Shown piece by piece: positions 1 through 10,970 of a stretch of 64,000 nt of DNA (position 1 is the stretch's first letter; each line of letters starts with the position of its first letter). Under the pieces are notes generated by a model. It was not told the DNA's origin. It saw nothing but the letters and a program-made list of their open reading frames with translations, and made no database searches. The stretch spans positions 1 through 64,000 of the forward strand of contig CAJNDS010002542.1 of assembly GCA_905221605.1 (NCBI GenBank), given 5' to 3'. This stretch comes from Symbiodinium natans (taxonomy: Eukaryota; Sar; Dinophyceae; Suessiales; Symbiodiniaceae). The position numbers were made by a program, and so were the translations under genes.

Positions 1-140
1 AAACCCTATAAACCCTATAAACCCTATAAACCCTATAAACCCAAAAACCCTATAAACCCTATAAACCCTATAAACCCTATAAACCCTATAAACCCTATAA
101 ACCCTATAAACCCTATAAACCCTATAAACCCTATAAACCC
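1..140. repeat. 9-bp telomere-variant array
   Basis: Tandem AAACCCTAT units (9 bp), about 15 copies with one interruption near 42-50. This is a CCCTAAA telomere unit expanded by two bases. The window start is arbitrary, so this is not evidence of a chromosome end; similar variants occur internally (about 60360-60440). Confidence 0.9.
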
Positions 141-1341
141 TGAACCTTAAATCAGTAGGCCCTGAATCCTAAACCCAGAAGGTTTCTAGGGCAAGCCCAG
201 GACAGCGGCGCTCTGTGGCATCCGGTTGCGGAGCTTCTCGCCGCCGCTGCCGAGTCGGCCGCAGAAATTTTGGCCCGTAGGCCGGACGGGTTTAGGGTGT
301 AGGGTGTAGGGTTTAGGGTCTAGGGTTTAGGGTGTTGGGGGCGTGAGAAGATTGAGATTTTGGGGTTTAGAGGTTTCAGGTTTTGGGGGGTGTTAGGGTC
401 TTTGGGGTTTAGGAGTTTTGTGGTTTCGTGTTTTGGGGGGGGGGGGGGGGGGGGTTGGGGGTTTAATTGGAGTTGAGGGTTTCGGGTTGAGGGTTTGCCG
501 GGGCGTGAAAGCAGGTGTAGGGGTGGAAAATCAGGGTTCAGGGTTCAGGACGGTTGAAGCCGGCTTGCTGTGGCCCCCAAAAGACCCAATTTCAAAAGAT
601 ACAAGTATTCTTCCTTGTAAGGGCCATTTCGGCATCATTATTGTTTATTCAAATATTAGCATAGCTACCGGGGACTGAGGAAGGCCGCCGCTTTCACCCC
701 TCTGAGGTAGCCTGATACAGTGAAGTAACCTCACAATCGGGTATAGGGTTTAGGGACTAGGGTTTAGGTCCCGAAACCTTATGCTCTTCAGTTGCTGCAG
801 CTTTCTTTCTGGGGTTTTTAGGGTTGGGCTGGTAGATCCAAACCCTCCAAATGTCGAAGCCCCCAGTCTGAACACCCTCAACCCCCTAAGCCCCCTAACC
901 CTCCTAAACCTCTAGCCCCCTGAACACCCTAAACGCCTACACCCCCTAAACCCCCTAAACCGCAGGACCCTAAACCCCCTAAACCTTAACCCTAAACGCT
1001 AAACCCTAGACCCGATACCCTGAACCCTAAACCTCCTTTGCCTCTGAATCCTGAGTCTACCACCCGAGCCAACGAGGATCCCGTCCTGATCCGTGAAATC
1101 AACTTCGTGTCTTCTGCTGATCGAGCTAGAGGCTGGCTTGCTAGGGTTTATGGTTTTGGGTTTAGGGTTTAGGATTTCGGGTTTTAGGGTTTAGGGTTTC
1201 GGGTTTCGGCTTTATAGGGTTTAGGATGTAGGGTTCATGTGGCTTTGGGATTTAGTTCAGGCTCTTTGGAGTTAGGGGTCTCAAGTGCCTTGGCCCCATG
1301 ATCCCCAAACCACCAAAGCCCAAAACAGCCCAGACTCTGAA
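141..1341. other. Degenerate telomere-like DNA, no gene seen
   Basis: Short runs of TTTAGGG variants (about 290-420, 740-770, 1143-1230) and CCCTAAA variants (about 885-1030), plus a G-homopolymer near 435-454. A short open frame at 418-678 runs through the G tract and has no recognisable domain. A block at 1094-1140 resembles 2258-2300 (both start GTGAAATCAACTT), a diverged dispersed repeat of unknown nature. Confidence 0.6.
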
Positions 1342-1458
1342 AACCCTAAACCCTAAACCCTAAACCCTAAACCCTAAACCCTAAACCCTAAACCCTAAAC
1401 CCTAAACCCTAAACCCTAAACCCTAAACCCTAAACCCTAAACCCTAAACCCTAAACCC
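1342..1458. repeat. Interstitial telomeric array (CCCTAAA)n
   Basis: About 16 near-perfect CCCTAAA units, the C-rich strand of the plant/dinoflagellate-type telomere. Shorter TTTAGGG runs in the opposite orientation follow at 1560-1590 and 1614-1630, giving an inverted pair. Confidence 0.95.
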
Positions 1459-2412
1459 TCGAAGGCCCCCCTGCATCGCCCCTTTCTCCTCGAAGCCGAG
1501 CCTGCGGCGGTCGTGCGGCTGCGCTGTCACAGGTCCTTGAGGACCAAATGAGCCTCAGAGGGTTTAGGGTTTAGGGTTTAGGGTTTAGGGGCTCATGTGG
1601 TCACTTCTTTGAGGGTTTAGGGTTTAGGGTTAAACCTTTTTGGCCAGTGGCCCCTTTTGGGGTTATATACGGTTATCAGGCAGCCCTAATTTTCAGGGTC
1701 CCCCAAAAAGGACCAGGTGACCAGAATCCTGAGAACTGATCATATGCCTCAACAAGAAGTGTAGTAGTTCAGATACTTTAACGCCAATTCTAGCTGGGGC
1801 GTTGGAGGGGGGGGGGGGGTAATGTTCGTGCAGAATTATCTGCGGAGGTCCCCAAGAGGACCTCCAAAAAGGAAGCCCTTCGGAAACCCTAGTTAGGGTT
1901 GTCAAATTTCTGTTTAGTATGGTTTGGGGTTGCCTCGTGTCCATCATGGTACTGCATAAATGGGCTTGTGCCAGGAGCCTGTTCGAGTTGCCAGAGTATG
2001 ACACACGGAAGCTCGGCGAGACCTGGTGCACCGGCTATGCCGACCTCGTGGCCAGCCTTCTGGAAGAAGGGTTTCACAATGAAGTGGCAGGAAACCTGGC
2101 CATAACGCTGGGTAGCTCTTAGTTGGGCGGAGAGAAGACTGAGAGGCCCAAATATTACCCGCATCCTGGTTTCTTTCTTTTGCAACAGCTCTTGTGGGCT
2201 GTTTAGGGATCAGGGAGGGAATTCCTACCCCCAAACCACAGAACCGTAAACCCTAAGTGAAATCAACTTAGCGCTTTTGCTTATCAATCTAGAGGTCGGT
2301 TTGGGGTCTCAGAGGCTGAGGGATTCAGGGTTTAGGGTCGAGGTCTTGGAACCTCGACACTTCCTGGCGGTCCTTTAAGCTGCTGTTAAGGAGCTTATAT
2401 AAGTCAAGTTGC
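1459..2412. other. Unassigned region with one open stretch
   Basis: No recognised gene. The + frame at 1919-2122 (67 codons) holds a non-repetitive stretch (KLGETWCTGYADLVASL) of normal composition, which could be a lone exon or a decayed piece. It is shadowed by several overlapping short frames on both strands, so coding status is open. Confidence 0.35.
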
Positions 2413-2435
2413 CATGGGGGAGAGAACGAGTGTGC

Positions 2436-2466
<31 letters not shown>

Positions 2467-2580
2467 GTATCTTAAATATGTGTATATATGTTATATTTTT
2501 ATAGACATTCATACACATATTCATAATATATATATATATAGACGTAGACATATATACATATATATATATATCGATATAAA
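2436..2580. repeat. AT-rich microsatellite tract
   Basis: Alternating TA/ATAT runs (2436-2462, 2521-2545, 2550-2575) in an otherwise GC-balanced setting. Open frames across it translate as IYIYIY and are not genes. Confidence 0.85.
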
Positions 2581-2689
2581 TTCGGGTCCCTTTCGGGGTC
2601 CTTATAATAAGGGCGCCGTGCACCCAAAAGGGGGCCCTATAGGTTTTAAACTCAACTCTTCTCCTCGCCCGGAACTCTACTCCCCCAGA

Positions 2690-2870
2690 GACTCACCTGG
2701 AGTGCCCACCCCGAGAACCTGAAAATTCTGGAGTGCCAAACCCAGAGAGTGCCCAACCCCAGAGACCCTGAAGTGCCCAACCCCAGAGACTCCCTGGAGT
2801 GCCCAAATTCAGAGACTCGCTGAACTGCCCAACCGCAGAGACTCCCTGGAGTGCCCAACCCCAGAGACTT
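2690..2870. repeat. Minisatellite, about 26-bp unit
   Basis: Six or so imperfect copies of a unit containing AGTGCCCAACCCCAGAGAC, spaced about 24-29 bp. Long open frames on the minus strand here (GTSGSLGLGT-type) are products of the repeat. Confidence 0.75.
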
Positions 2871-3111
2871 AAAATTCCAAATCCCAAAGGTGGGGATGTT
2901 CGAAGTAAAATAATTGCTTTATGTGTTTATGTATATGTATGTATACATTGTTGTTCATGATCCTCACAACGGCATCTTATCTTCAAGTGTCTTGACAGCA
3001 ACCCATCCTTTTGGAACCTTTTGTTCCTGCAGTGCTGCACCGCAGGACCAACCTACTTTCTTGTCGTCTCGCGGTTGAGGGTTTCCGGCGTGGGGGCGTC
3101 TTCCGTTAATC

Positions 3112-3252
3112 CCTTCCCCCTTCCCCCTTCCCCCTTCCCCCTTCCCCTTCCCTTCCACCCCTTCCCCCTTCCCCCTTCCCCCTTCCCCTCTGCCACCTTC
3201 CCCCTTCCCCCTTCCCCCTAAGCCCGTTCCCCCTTCCCCCTTCCCCCTTCCA
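3112..3252. repeat. Polypyrimidine CCCCCTT tract
   Basis: Runs of CCCCCTT/CCCTTCC with nearly all pyrimidines on the + strand. Such tracts can form triplex DNA. It stands about 270 bp before the first PPR gene. Confidence 0.85.
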
Positions 3253-3518
3253 GCTAAGCCCGGGACAAAGGAATTTGAATCTTCAGGGTTCAGGTGTCTG
3301 CTTCAGGCCTCCGAACCCCCCTAACCCACCCTTAGTTTGGTAGAGGTTTTAGTAGGGGCGGGTACGGAATCGGGTTTTGGGTCAGGTTTTTTTTTAGTAT
3401 TAGGGTACTATTCGGGGCAAGGGAATACCTTGTTTGCAGGCCGGCGCGCATGATCTAGCTCTGGAGTTGCCTCGTCCGCCCCCGATCTTTCCTAGAAATC
3501 CCCTCCCAACATGACTCC

Positions 3519-5463
3519 ATGGTGGAGGAAGTCCGTGAGGGAGCCGTGCACTTGCGCGTCTCCAAGGCATTGCGCAATTATGGAAAGGCATCACCGTGGC
3601 CTCTCGCCCTGGAGCGCCTGGCTGCCCTATCGACAACAGGCTGCCAGCCCTCTTTGGCCCTCTGTTGCACGGGCATCAGTGCCGCCGGAAAGGCTGGATT
3701 GTGGCGCAGGGCGTTGTCGCTGCTGCCGGAGCTTCCCGAGTTCGTCACCAACGTGAGAGGTGTCAGTTCGAGCATCAGTGCTTGTGAGAAGGGTGGTAGA
3801 TGGGAGTGGGCCCTGACGATGCTCTCATGGCCAGGTTGTGTCGTAAACACCATCAGCTTTAATGCGGGGATCACCGCGTGCAGGGGGCACTGGCTCCGGG
3901 CTGTTGAGCTAGTTGAGGAGATCCCTACCAGAAGATTGGCACCGGATGTGATTTCTTACAACTCCTGCATCACGGCCTGTGCATCAGGGAAAGCCTGGCT
4001 CGTGGCCCTTGACCTGATTTCAGACATGCCGGCTATCAAACTGCAAGCCAACACGGTCACGTACAATGCCGCGATGAGCTCGTGTGAAGAAGATGGGCGG
4101 TGGGAATGGTCATTACGGCTGCTATCCGCGATGGCTGCTGCTGAGGTTCAGGCAGATGTGATTAGTTTCAGTACCAGCATCAGCACCTGTGAGAAGGGTG
4201 GTCAATGGCAGGTTGCAGGTCTTCTCTTTCGGCAGATGCTGACCCTGTCCATGCGGGCCGACACCATTGTTTTCAGCGCCTGCATCAGCGCCTATGCGAA
4301 GGGTGAGGAGTGGGCTCTCGCTCTCCATCTCCTGGGTGAGATGTCAGCCACGGTTCGGGCGGATGTCATCGCGCTGAGTGCCGGCATAACGGCCCAGGGC
4401 AGGGCGGCAAGATGGGATCTGGCTCTGGACCTGTTATGCAAGATGACTGACATGGGAGTCCAGGCAGATGTTGTAAGCTTCTAGGACCTAGTCCAGGCAC
4501 TTTTTCCCCTGTTTTTGGGGTTAACGCTCTCTTATAGGCCACTTGTTAAACCCAAAAAGGGTGCTCTTATGTTTTTCCTAGGTTAAACTTGGGTCGAGGC
4601 TACAACGCCGCCATAGGCGCGTGTGATCGGGCGGGGCAGTGGCAAGTGGCTCTTCAGCTGCTTGGGGACATGCCTTTGGCTAGGCTGGGCACCAATGCAA
4701 GGAGTTGCAGTGCTGCCATCGGCGCCTGTCAGGAAGCACAAGAGTGGGAGATAGCTCTTCAGATTCTGTCGATGGGTTCCGGAGCACACAAAAGGGCCAA
4801 TGTGCCTTGCAACGCCTGCATCAGTGTGTGCGCTGCTGCCCAGCAGTGGCAGGTCGCATGTGCCTTGCTGAGGGAGATGTCGGACGAGGAGCTCGAAGCT
4901 GATGTGATTACGTTCAATGCCAGCATTCACGCATGTCAGCAAAGCGGACGGTGGCAATGGGGTCTGCACCTCCTTTATGACATGTTGCGTGGCACCCTGG
5001 CGCCAAACGAGATTAGCCTCAATGCAGCCATGGGCGCATGCGCCAGAGCTGGGCAGTGGCAGCAAGCTCTTTGGCTCCTCTGGGAGCTTCCGCGCGAGTA
5101 CGAGTGGCTGCAGAGGGAGACTTGGACGTGCTTCACGTGACCTCGGACCCATAGCCAAGCTAGCTATGGAAGAGAGAAAGGTGCACCATTTTTTTTTTTT
5201 GGGGGGGGTCTCTCGAATATTTTCAAATGAATGTGAAGTCAAGTCCCACATCCTTGCCCGACCACCCTAAACCCCAAACCCCAAAACTGCAAGCCCAAAA
5301 AACTAGAACCTCCTAGGATAGCGTCAGCTTCAGCAGCAGCATCAGCGCTTGCGAAGCAAGCAGTGGCTGGGAGAAGGGGTGCTGGCTGTTTTCGCTGATG
5401 CCCGGATTGCGGATTCTGCCGGATATCGTGGCATTCAACACCGCCACCAAGCTTGACATATAG
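3519..5463 (+). CDS. PPR-repeat protein, three exons
   Basis: Pentatricopeptide-repeat array of the dinoflagellate type (35-residue units around SFNAAISACEKGGQW). Exon 1 is 3519-4476 (about 9 repeats), exon 2 4599-5116, exon 3 5317-5463 ending in TAG. Intron 1 (4477-4598) has a GC donor and an AG|G acceptor; joining restores a repeat of exactly 35 residues across VVS|YNAAIGAC. Intron 2 (5117-5316) is best read as GA-AG. ATG 3519 is the first in the frame, but an upstream exon is possible (AG|G at 3438). PPR proteins usually bind single-stranded organellar RNA by P-type helical pairs; no catalytic tail (DYW, SMR) is seen. No clear transit peptide is visible. Final residues after the last repeat are short (NTATKLDI). 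Target RNA is unknown. Confidence 0.8.
4477..4598 (+). mobile_element. Introner-like GC-AG intron in PPR gene
   Basis: The 122-bp insertion begins GCTTCTAG and is followed by GCTAC in the next exon, so GCT(T/A)C is directly repeated at the two borders like a target-site duplication. It contains the recurring core AAAAAGGGTGC and ends CTTGGGTCGAG. The same core and end recur at 10740-10805 and, inside another PPR gene, at 50078-50192. Confidence 0.6.
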
Positions 5464-6666
5464 TACCAAGTGTACCAGGTAGCAAGCCAGAAATGACCTT
5501 AAGTCCCATGTGGGCTGCTGTCTGCGTACGTGTAGTTCTCAATGAGTAGCCTAGACAGGCATGCAAATGTGGTTCCTGGTGACAGGTTAGCGTTGCGAAA
5601 TCATGCCTACTGCTCGGTCCGCTAGAGTAGACAGTAAGTAGACCCTATACTCCGAACCTAAACCCCCCAAACCCTAAACCCCCCTAAACCGCAACGCTAA
5701 GCATCCAGACCCGAAAGACCCGAAGCCCTAAACCCTAATCCCTAGACCCTAAACACCCTAAACCCTAGACACTAAACCCTAAACCCTAAACCCCAACCCC
5801 CAAACCCCAAACCCCAAACCCCAAACCCCAAAGCCCAAACCCCAAACCCCAAACCCCAAACCCCAAACCCCAAATCCTAAACCCTAAACCCTAAACCCTA
5901 AACCCTCCTAAACCCGAAGCCCTAAACCCTGAACCCCAAACCTTTCTCAAGTCATCCCAACATAAGGTCATGAGCTCAACCGCACGAAGCGAACTCTGGC
6001 AGCCAGTGCTGGGGCTGCTCAAGGATCACACTGAGGTTCTTCCACCCTAAACCCTAAACCCTGAACCCTAAAGCCTAAACCCTAAAGCCTAAACCCTAAA
6101 CCCTAAGCCCTACACCCTAAACCCTAAACCCTAAACCCCAAACCCTAAACCCTAAACCCTACACCCGAAACCCTAAACCCGAAACCTGTGGCTAATACTG
6201 CGGAGCCCTCATAGGGTGATTTCGGAGGCCCCCCACCCCCCCCACCCCCCCCCCTTGTAGGTCCCGTAGGGGTTAGTGTTGAGGTTCAGTCTGGGATCTA
6301 GTGGTTCTTAGGGTTTCGGGCTTTCGGGTTTAGAGTCTATATAACTAGGGCTTAGAGCTTATAGGCTCTTTCGCTCGAAGTGATGTCAGGGGAACAAGTT
6401 CTTCCTTGAGCCTTGAACTCTTCAAACCAACGCAACGCAACCCCTTAACCCTAAACCCGAAGCCCTAAGCCCAAAACCCTTCACCTTACATCCTAAAACC
6501 CTTTACCCTAAGACCCAAAACCCTAAAACCCAAAACCCGAATTGTAACGCTAAACCCTAAACCCTATACCCCAAACCCTAAACCCCTGAAACCCCAACAC
6601 AAACCCCCCCTTACAACCCCTTAAAACCCTTTGAAACCCTCAATAAGACCCCTTACAGCCCCTCTG
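5464..6666. repeat. Mixed telomere-variant region, no gene seen
   Basis: CCCTAAA, CCCCAAA and CCCGAAA variants dominate 5650-5940, 6045-6185 and 6440-6600, with a C-homopolymer near 6225-6255. CCCCAAA units form their own run at about 5795-5870. No coding signal in the unique spacers (5464-5640, 5945-6040, 6190-6440). Confidence 0.8.
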
Positions 6667-6793
6667 AACCCTAAACCCTAAACCCTAAACCCTAAACCCT
6701 AAACCCTAAACCCTAAACCCTAAACCCTAAACCCTAAACCCTAAACCCTAAACCCTAAACCCTAAACCCTAAACCCTAAACCCTAAACCCTAT
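6667..6793. repeat. Interstitial telomeric array (CCCTAAA)n
   Basis: About 18 near-perfect CCCTAAA units. It abuts a PPR-like fragment at 6800 and is followed by TTTAGGG-strand units from 6909, so the fragment sits between inverted telomeric arrays. Confidence 0.95.
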
Positions 6794-6802
6794 CTGAACC
6801 AG

Positions 6803-6903
6803 GAGATCCGCGCCGCGGAGTGCGAGCCCGACGCATTCAGCCGGAGCGCCGCCACCGCCGCTTTGGGGGCCGCCGGCCGCTGGCGGCGAGGGCTCGATGA
6901 GTG
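6803..6903 (+). pseudogene. PPR fragment between telomeric arrays
   Basis: The + frame starting gagatccgc reads EIRAAECEPDAFSRSAA and then an AALGAAGRWRRGL stretch, fitting about one PPR unit (end of one repeat, then D-x-F-S-x-S-A-A and G-R-W). Flanked directly by CCCTAAA on the left and TTTAGGG on the right. It could be a lone exon of a large PPR gene whose introns are telomeric repeats, as seen at 39-53 kb, or a remnant. Confidence 0.5.
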
Positions 6904-6906
6904 GCC

Positions 6907-7688
6907 CGGTTTAGGGTTTAGGGTTTTGGGGTTTAGGGTTTGGGGTTTGGGGATTTAGGGTTTGGGGTTTAGGAGGGCTTTTGGGTTCAGGGTTCAGGGT
7001 TCTAGGGTTGCAGGGTTCTAGGGTTCTAGGGTTCTTAGGTTTAGGGGAGGTTTAGGGGATGAGAGTTAGGGCCCCACAGCCCAAAACCCTAAAGACCCCA
7101 AACTCCTCCACCCCAGGCCCAAAATCCCCCCAAAAAACCCAAGGTCAACAGAATCCCAAATTCCCCAAATCCCCTCAACAATTCCGAAAGTCCCCCAAAA
7201 ATCCTCAAAATCCCTGCCCTGTCAAGTTCTCACCGCTAGGTTTGCCAAGCCTGGCTCGGCCAACCTCGTCGGTGTCAATGCCCTGGGGGTGGCAGCCAGT
7301 ACTAGTTTTCTGACATGTTCATATTCAGTCCATATTCTTTCTTGATTAAGAACGTTCATAATCCGACTTATAGTACATTTTGATTTTTTTCTCTTTCCCA
7401 CATTCTGGATATTTCATAGCTTGAATTTTCGGAATATCATACATTCAGGATTACACTGTCTCAATAAACCTCCAAACCCTGAACTCTGAACCTCATACCC
7501 GAACTCTGCATGCTGAACACGGGTTTGCAAGGCTTTCGGCGACTGCGATGGGGCTCACCTTGCTAAACCCTAACATTCCCCTCAAGCCTAAACCCGCCCC
7601 CTCCCCCCGTATCCTCTAGACCGTAAAATCGGCCTCAGCCCTAGAAACCCTAACACACCCCCCGAAAAATCCCCTGGGCCCACTTCTA
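6907..7688. other. Telomere variants and unassigned DNA
   Basis: TTTAGGG/TTTGGGG/TTCTAGGG variants at 6909-7050. A proline/lysine-rich + frame at 7059-7313 comes from degenerate CCCAAAA repeats and is not a convincing gene. 7320-7480 is AT-richer and has nothing recognised. Degenerate CCCTAAA follows. Confidence 0.55.
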
Positions 7689-7800
7689 AGGCGGCCCTGG
7701 CTGCGTTGGAGAGGGCCGGGCAATGGCGACGAGCATCGCAGCTGCTTGCGGCCATGCCCAGCAGCGGGGTGGAGGCAGAGGATGCTCGAAAGCGTTTGGG
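7689..7800 (+). pseudogene. PPR fragment
   Basis: The + frame from aaggcggccctg reads AALAALERAGQWRRASQL, then LAAMPSSGVEAED, matching one PPR unit (ERAGQW, LLAAM). It runs straight into a CT microsatellite. Single-unit exon or remnant; no start or stop of its own. Confidence 0.55.
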
Positions 7801-7827
7801 TCGCCCAAGAAAAGGAGGCCTTAAGGG

Positions 7828-7828
<1 letters not shown>

Positions 7829-7867
<39 letters not shown>

Positions 7868-7897
7868 TCTCTCTCACTCTCTCTCTCTCTTCCCCCT
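7829..7897. repeat. (CT)n microsatellite
   Basis: About 35 CT units with few interruptions on the + strand, directly after a PPR fragment. A shorter GA tract lies in a PPR intron at 54040-54076. Confidence 0.95.
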
Positions 7898-8282
7898 CTC
7901 TTGCAATAAAGGTTGGAAATACATGCGTGTGCGTGTACATATATATATATATATCTGTATTGCATGCTATGTTCACCGCGAACCTCATCTACAGGGCAAC
8001 GAACAAACGAACCCCACAAAGAGGACTCTCACGCAAGAAGCAAGCGCACGTGTGTAAACACCGACGTAGTAATCATTCCCTGATCCTCAGTGCCGAGAGG
8101 CGCTGTCCATTCCTCCAGCCCAGACAAAACTTCTTGCGGGTATAGTGGCCTTCTTGAGGGTAAAAGTTGTTGCAAAGCACACGGAGTGGTAGTCGGCTTC
8201 AAGGTAGAGGGCTTAATTTCTTAGATGCAGGAAAAAAAGCATCTTGAAGGTATCAAGCGCCAATTTGACATTTGAGGATCAC

Positions 8283-8830
8283 AGGAGGAAGGAAGGAAGG
8301 AGAGAAGGAAGGCAAAGGAAGGCAAAGGAAGACGGGAAGACAGGAAGACGGGAAGACGGGAAGACGGGAAGACAGGAAGAGAGGAAGAGAGGAAGAGAGG
8401 CAGAGAGGAAGAGAGGAAGAGAGGAAGAGAGGAAGAGAGGAAGAGAGGAAGAGAGGAAGAGAGGAAGAGGGGAAGAGAGGAAGAGGGGAAGAGGGGAAGA
8501 GAGGAAGAGAGGAAGAGGGGAAGAGGGGAAGACAGGAAGACAGCAAGACAGGAATGCAAGGGGCCAAAGGAAAACTGGAAGGCGGAAATGCAGGCAAACA
8601 GGAAGACAGGAAGGCAACTAGGAAGACAGGAAGAAGGGAAGCCAGGAATACCGGAAGGAAAATAGGAAGACAAGAAGGAAGACAGGAAGACGGGAAGACG
8701 GGGAAGACGGGGGAAGACGGGGAAGACGGGAAGACTGGAAGGAACATTTGAAGACAGCAAGGAAGGCAGGAAGACAGGAAGGTGGCAAGGTGGGAAGACC
8801 GGAAGACAGGAAAGAAAGAAGGAGTGAAGA
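8283..8830. repeat. Purine minisatellite, 8-bp GGAAGAGA/GGAAGACG
   Basis: Over 500 bp of almost pure purine on the + strand, built from 8-bp units GGAAGAGA, GGAAGACG and GGAAGACA. Open frames on both strands (LPLFLSSS on minus, RKRGREEE on plus) are repeat products. Long homopurine tracts can form triplex (H-DNA). Nothing gene-like is seen in the flanks 7900-8280. Confidence 0.95.
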
Positions 8831-9440
8831 GAAAGGAAGGCATGAAGTCCTCTCTCCACGGATTTGATGCAGGTAGTGTTTTGATCCTTCAGCAGCTGTT
8901 TTGTTATGGCTCGTCCCGGATTCCCCAGGATGTAGAGCACGATTTGCATTGGCCGCTCAATTCAATACAACATCATTTGGTCATGCGCTTCTCGTTTTGG
9001 TTCGATCTGTTGAGGAAGGTCTTGGCATTATAAATGCACCACCTATGGCACTGACAGCGCTGGATAAGAAATCCAGGTCAGGGCACCTTGGGCTTCTTGA
9101 AGTTGAGGCCTGTGTGCTTTTGTCAGAATATCCGGCCCAGGCCGAAGACGAAAGCAGGAGCTTGAAGGGGTCAGTTTCTTACAGTTAAGAGAAAAGAGGG
9201 GCCCCTTTTCTCAAACTTTTGGCCGCAGTACGACCCGAGTTCTCTGAAGCAGAACACATTTGGCCCCAGAGCTGTCGGCACGTTTGGGTGCCAGCTCTTT
9301 TTCTTAAACCAATGTTTCTAAAACCAGTGCGGTCGCTGTATCTCTTGTGCTATTTTGTTCCCACGCCCGAAGCCGGATACCCAAAACGGTCTGGCAAGAT
9401 CAGGGGCTTCGTATAGGTACAAGGCAGAGGTATAAGTACC
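8831..9440. other. Unassigned unique DNA
   Basis: The + frame 8901-9188 (95 codons) has normal composition (VRSVEEGLGIINAPPMALTA) but no recognised domain, and overlaps another + frame at 8782-9033. It may be a decayed gene or an exon; no function is proposed. Confidence 0.3.
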
Positions 9441-9800
9441 CGAAGAAGGGACACTGTTGGGGTGTTGTCCTACTTAGTATACCAAGAGATAATAAGTGCC
9501 CCGATCCTTCAAGTAGGCCCATGTACTGTTTGGGGTGTTGTCCTACTTAGTATACCAAGTTGCTAGATGTTCTATCATGCCCCCAAACCAGGCTTCCGAG
9601 AAGAGACGCAGATAATATTCAGTGCCCCAGTCCTTGAAGTAAGCCCTGTGTGCTGGTTGGGGTGTTGTCCTACGTGGTATACCTATCCTGCGAAGATATT
9701 ATAAGGTATTAAGAAGTTCCCTAAACCCTAAACCTTAAACCTTAAACCCTAAACCCTAAACCCTAATGAAGTGCCCCGATCCTTCAAGCAAACCCACTGT
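9440..9800. repeat. Direct tandem repeat, 73-bp spacing
   Basis: GGGGTGTTGTCCTAC occurs at 9459, 9532 and 9660 (spacing 73, then 128 because of a 55-bp insertion), each followed by (T/G)AGTATACC-like or GTGGTATACC sequence. A linked block GTGCCCCGATCCTTCAAG recurs near 9498, 9624 and 9770, the last copy after a short CCCTAAA run. Confidence 0.85.
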
Positions 9801-9827
9801 TGTTGAACCATGTCTGCACGGGTGCAG

Positions 9828-9902
9828 ATGGAGGCAGATTTGATCAGCTTCAACGTTGCCGCCAACGACTCCCAAGAGTTGGGACTGTGGCAGGACCGAG
9901 AT
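9828..9902 (+). pseudogene. PPR fragment
   Basis: The + frame from gtgcagatggag reads VQMEADLISFNVAANDSQEL, matching the end of one PPR unit and the first helix of the next (ADLISFN). It then degrades and runs into TTTAGGG repeats at 9903. Confidence 0.45.
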
Positions 9903-10423
9903 AGGGTTTAGGGTTTAGGGGTTTCGGGTGCAGGGTTCAGGGGGGTTTAGGGCTTCCAACCCGATAACCCCAAAGCCCAGAAACCCTGTAAACCCCATGC
10001 GCGGATCGTTTTGACGCTGCCTTTCGGCATCTCGGTTGTCGGGTTCAGTGTTAGATAGACACCCTAAACCCTAAACTAAAAACCCTAAACCCTAAACCCG
10101 AAACCCTAAACTGATACGGTTTCGGGTAACCGTACGGAGCTTTCAACCCATGTGGGGTTCACGGGACCATCCCCAAAACCTCGGAGCCTGTGATCCCTAG
10201 TCCCTAATCCCTATAATCCCTAAACCCTATACACCCTACACCCTAAACCCTAAACCCTAGACCCTAAACCCTAAACCCTAAACCCTAAACCCTAAACCCT
10301 AAACCCTAAACCCTAAACCCTAAACCCTAAACCCTAAACCCTAAACCCTAAACCCTAAAACCTAAACCCTAAACCCTAAACCCTAACCTTAAACCCTAAC
10401 ACCAAAACCTCCTGAACCTGCAG
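9903..10423. repeat. Telomeric repeats, main array 10240-10385
   Basis: TTTAGGG units at 9903-9950, CCCTAAA at 10060-10110, then an array of about 20 CCCTAAA units at 10240-10385. The unique spacers hold no coding signal. Confidence 0.9.
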
Positions 10424-10540
10424 GGGACTCTTCGGTTGCTTCTGGATATGCGTGGGCGAGGGCTGGAAGCCAACGAGATCACTTGGAACGCCGCCGTGCG
10501 TACCTGTCAGAGAGGCTGGGTTCCGGTACGGGCTGGGCCA
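10424..10540 (+). pseudogene. PPR fragment
   Basis: The + frame from gggactcttcgg reads TLRLLLDMRGRGLEANEIT, then WNAAVRTCQRG: second helix and linker of one PPR unit, then the first helix of the next. It begins after CTGCAG, which could be a splice acceptor. Probably a single exon or remnant. Confidence 0.55.
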
Positions 10541-10734
10541 CCCTCAGCCCTAAGCCCTGTAGAGTTTTAGGGTTCAGGTTGAGGGTTTAGGGTTAGGGTT
10601 CAGGATAAACCCTCAGCCCTACCTAAACCCCTAAACCCTAAACCCTACCCTTTGAGTCCTAAACCTCCATTTGGCAACAAGAGTTGGATGGGGATATCTG
10701 GGCAAGGGCCCAGAGTAGGCTCTTATGTCCTTGC

Positions 10735-10970
10735 TTTTAAGCCTTAGAAGCCCCCTTAAACCAAAAAGGTGCACCCTGTCAATTCCTAGGTTCCTCTTGG
10801 GTCGAGTGGTCTAAGGGAAGTTATAAATGGGCCCTGAATATGGTCCACTACCTCCCTTAAAGGGTTCTGCAGTATGGGCCCGGGGGTTCTATGGCGTATA
10901 TAAGGGGTATATAAGGGGTCCGCTTTTCAGGGCCCATACTAAGGGCCCATGAAACTACCCTTAGAAGAGG
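10735..10970. mobile_element. Adjacent hairpin elements
   Basis: 10735-10805 carries the introner-like core (AAACCAAAAAGGTGCACC, ending CCTCTTGGGTCGAG) shared with 4477-4598. 10873-10939 is a second element with inverted ends GTATGGGCCC / GGGCCCATAC around a GTATATAAGGGG direct repeat. Related GGGCCCA-ended elements occur near 17067-17144 and 33958-34035. Confidence 0.55.

Noticed and set aside
1-140. A real chromosome end at the left border
   Set aside because: Units are a 9-bp variant, not the TTTAGGG telomere, and similar arrays lie inside the window.
8221-8949. Long open frames on both strands (up to 242 codons)
   Set aside because: Products of the 8-bp purine minisatellite; the same few residues repeat in every frame.
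9440-9800. CRISPR-like array
   Set aside because: Only three direct repeats with unequal spacing and similar spacers; eukaryotic setting. It is an ordinary tandem duplication.
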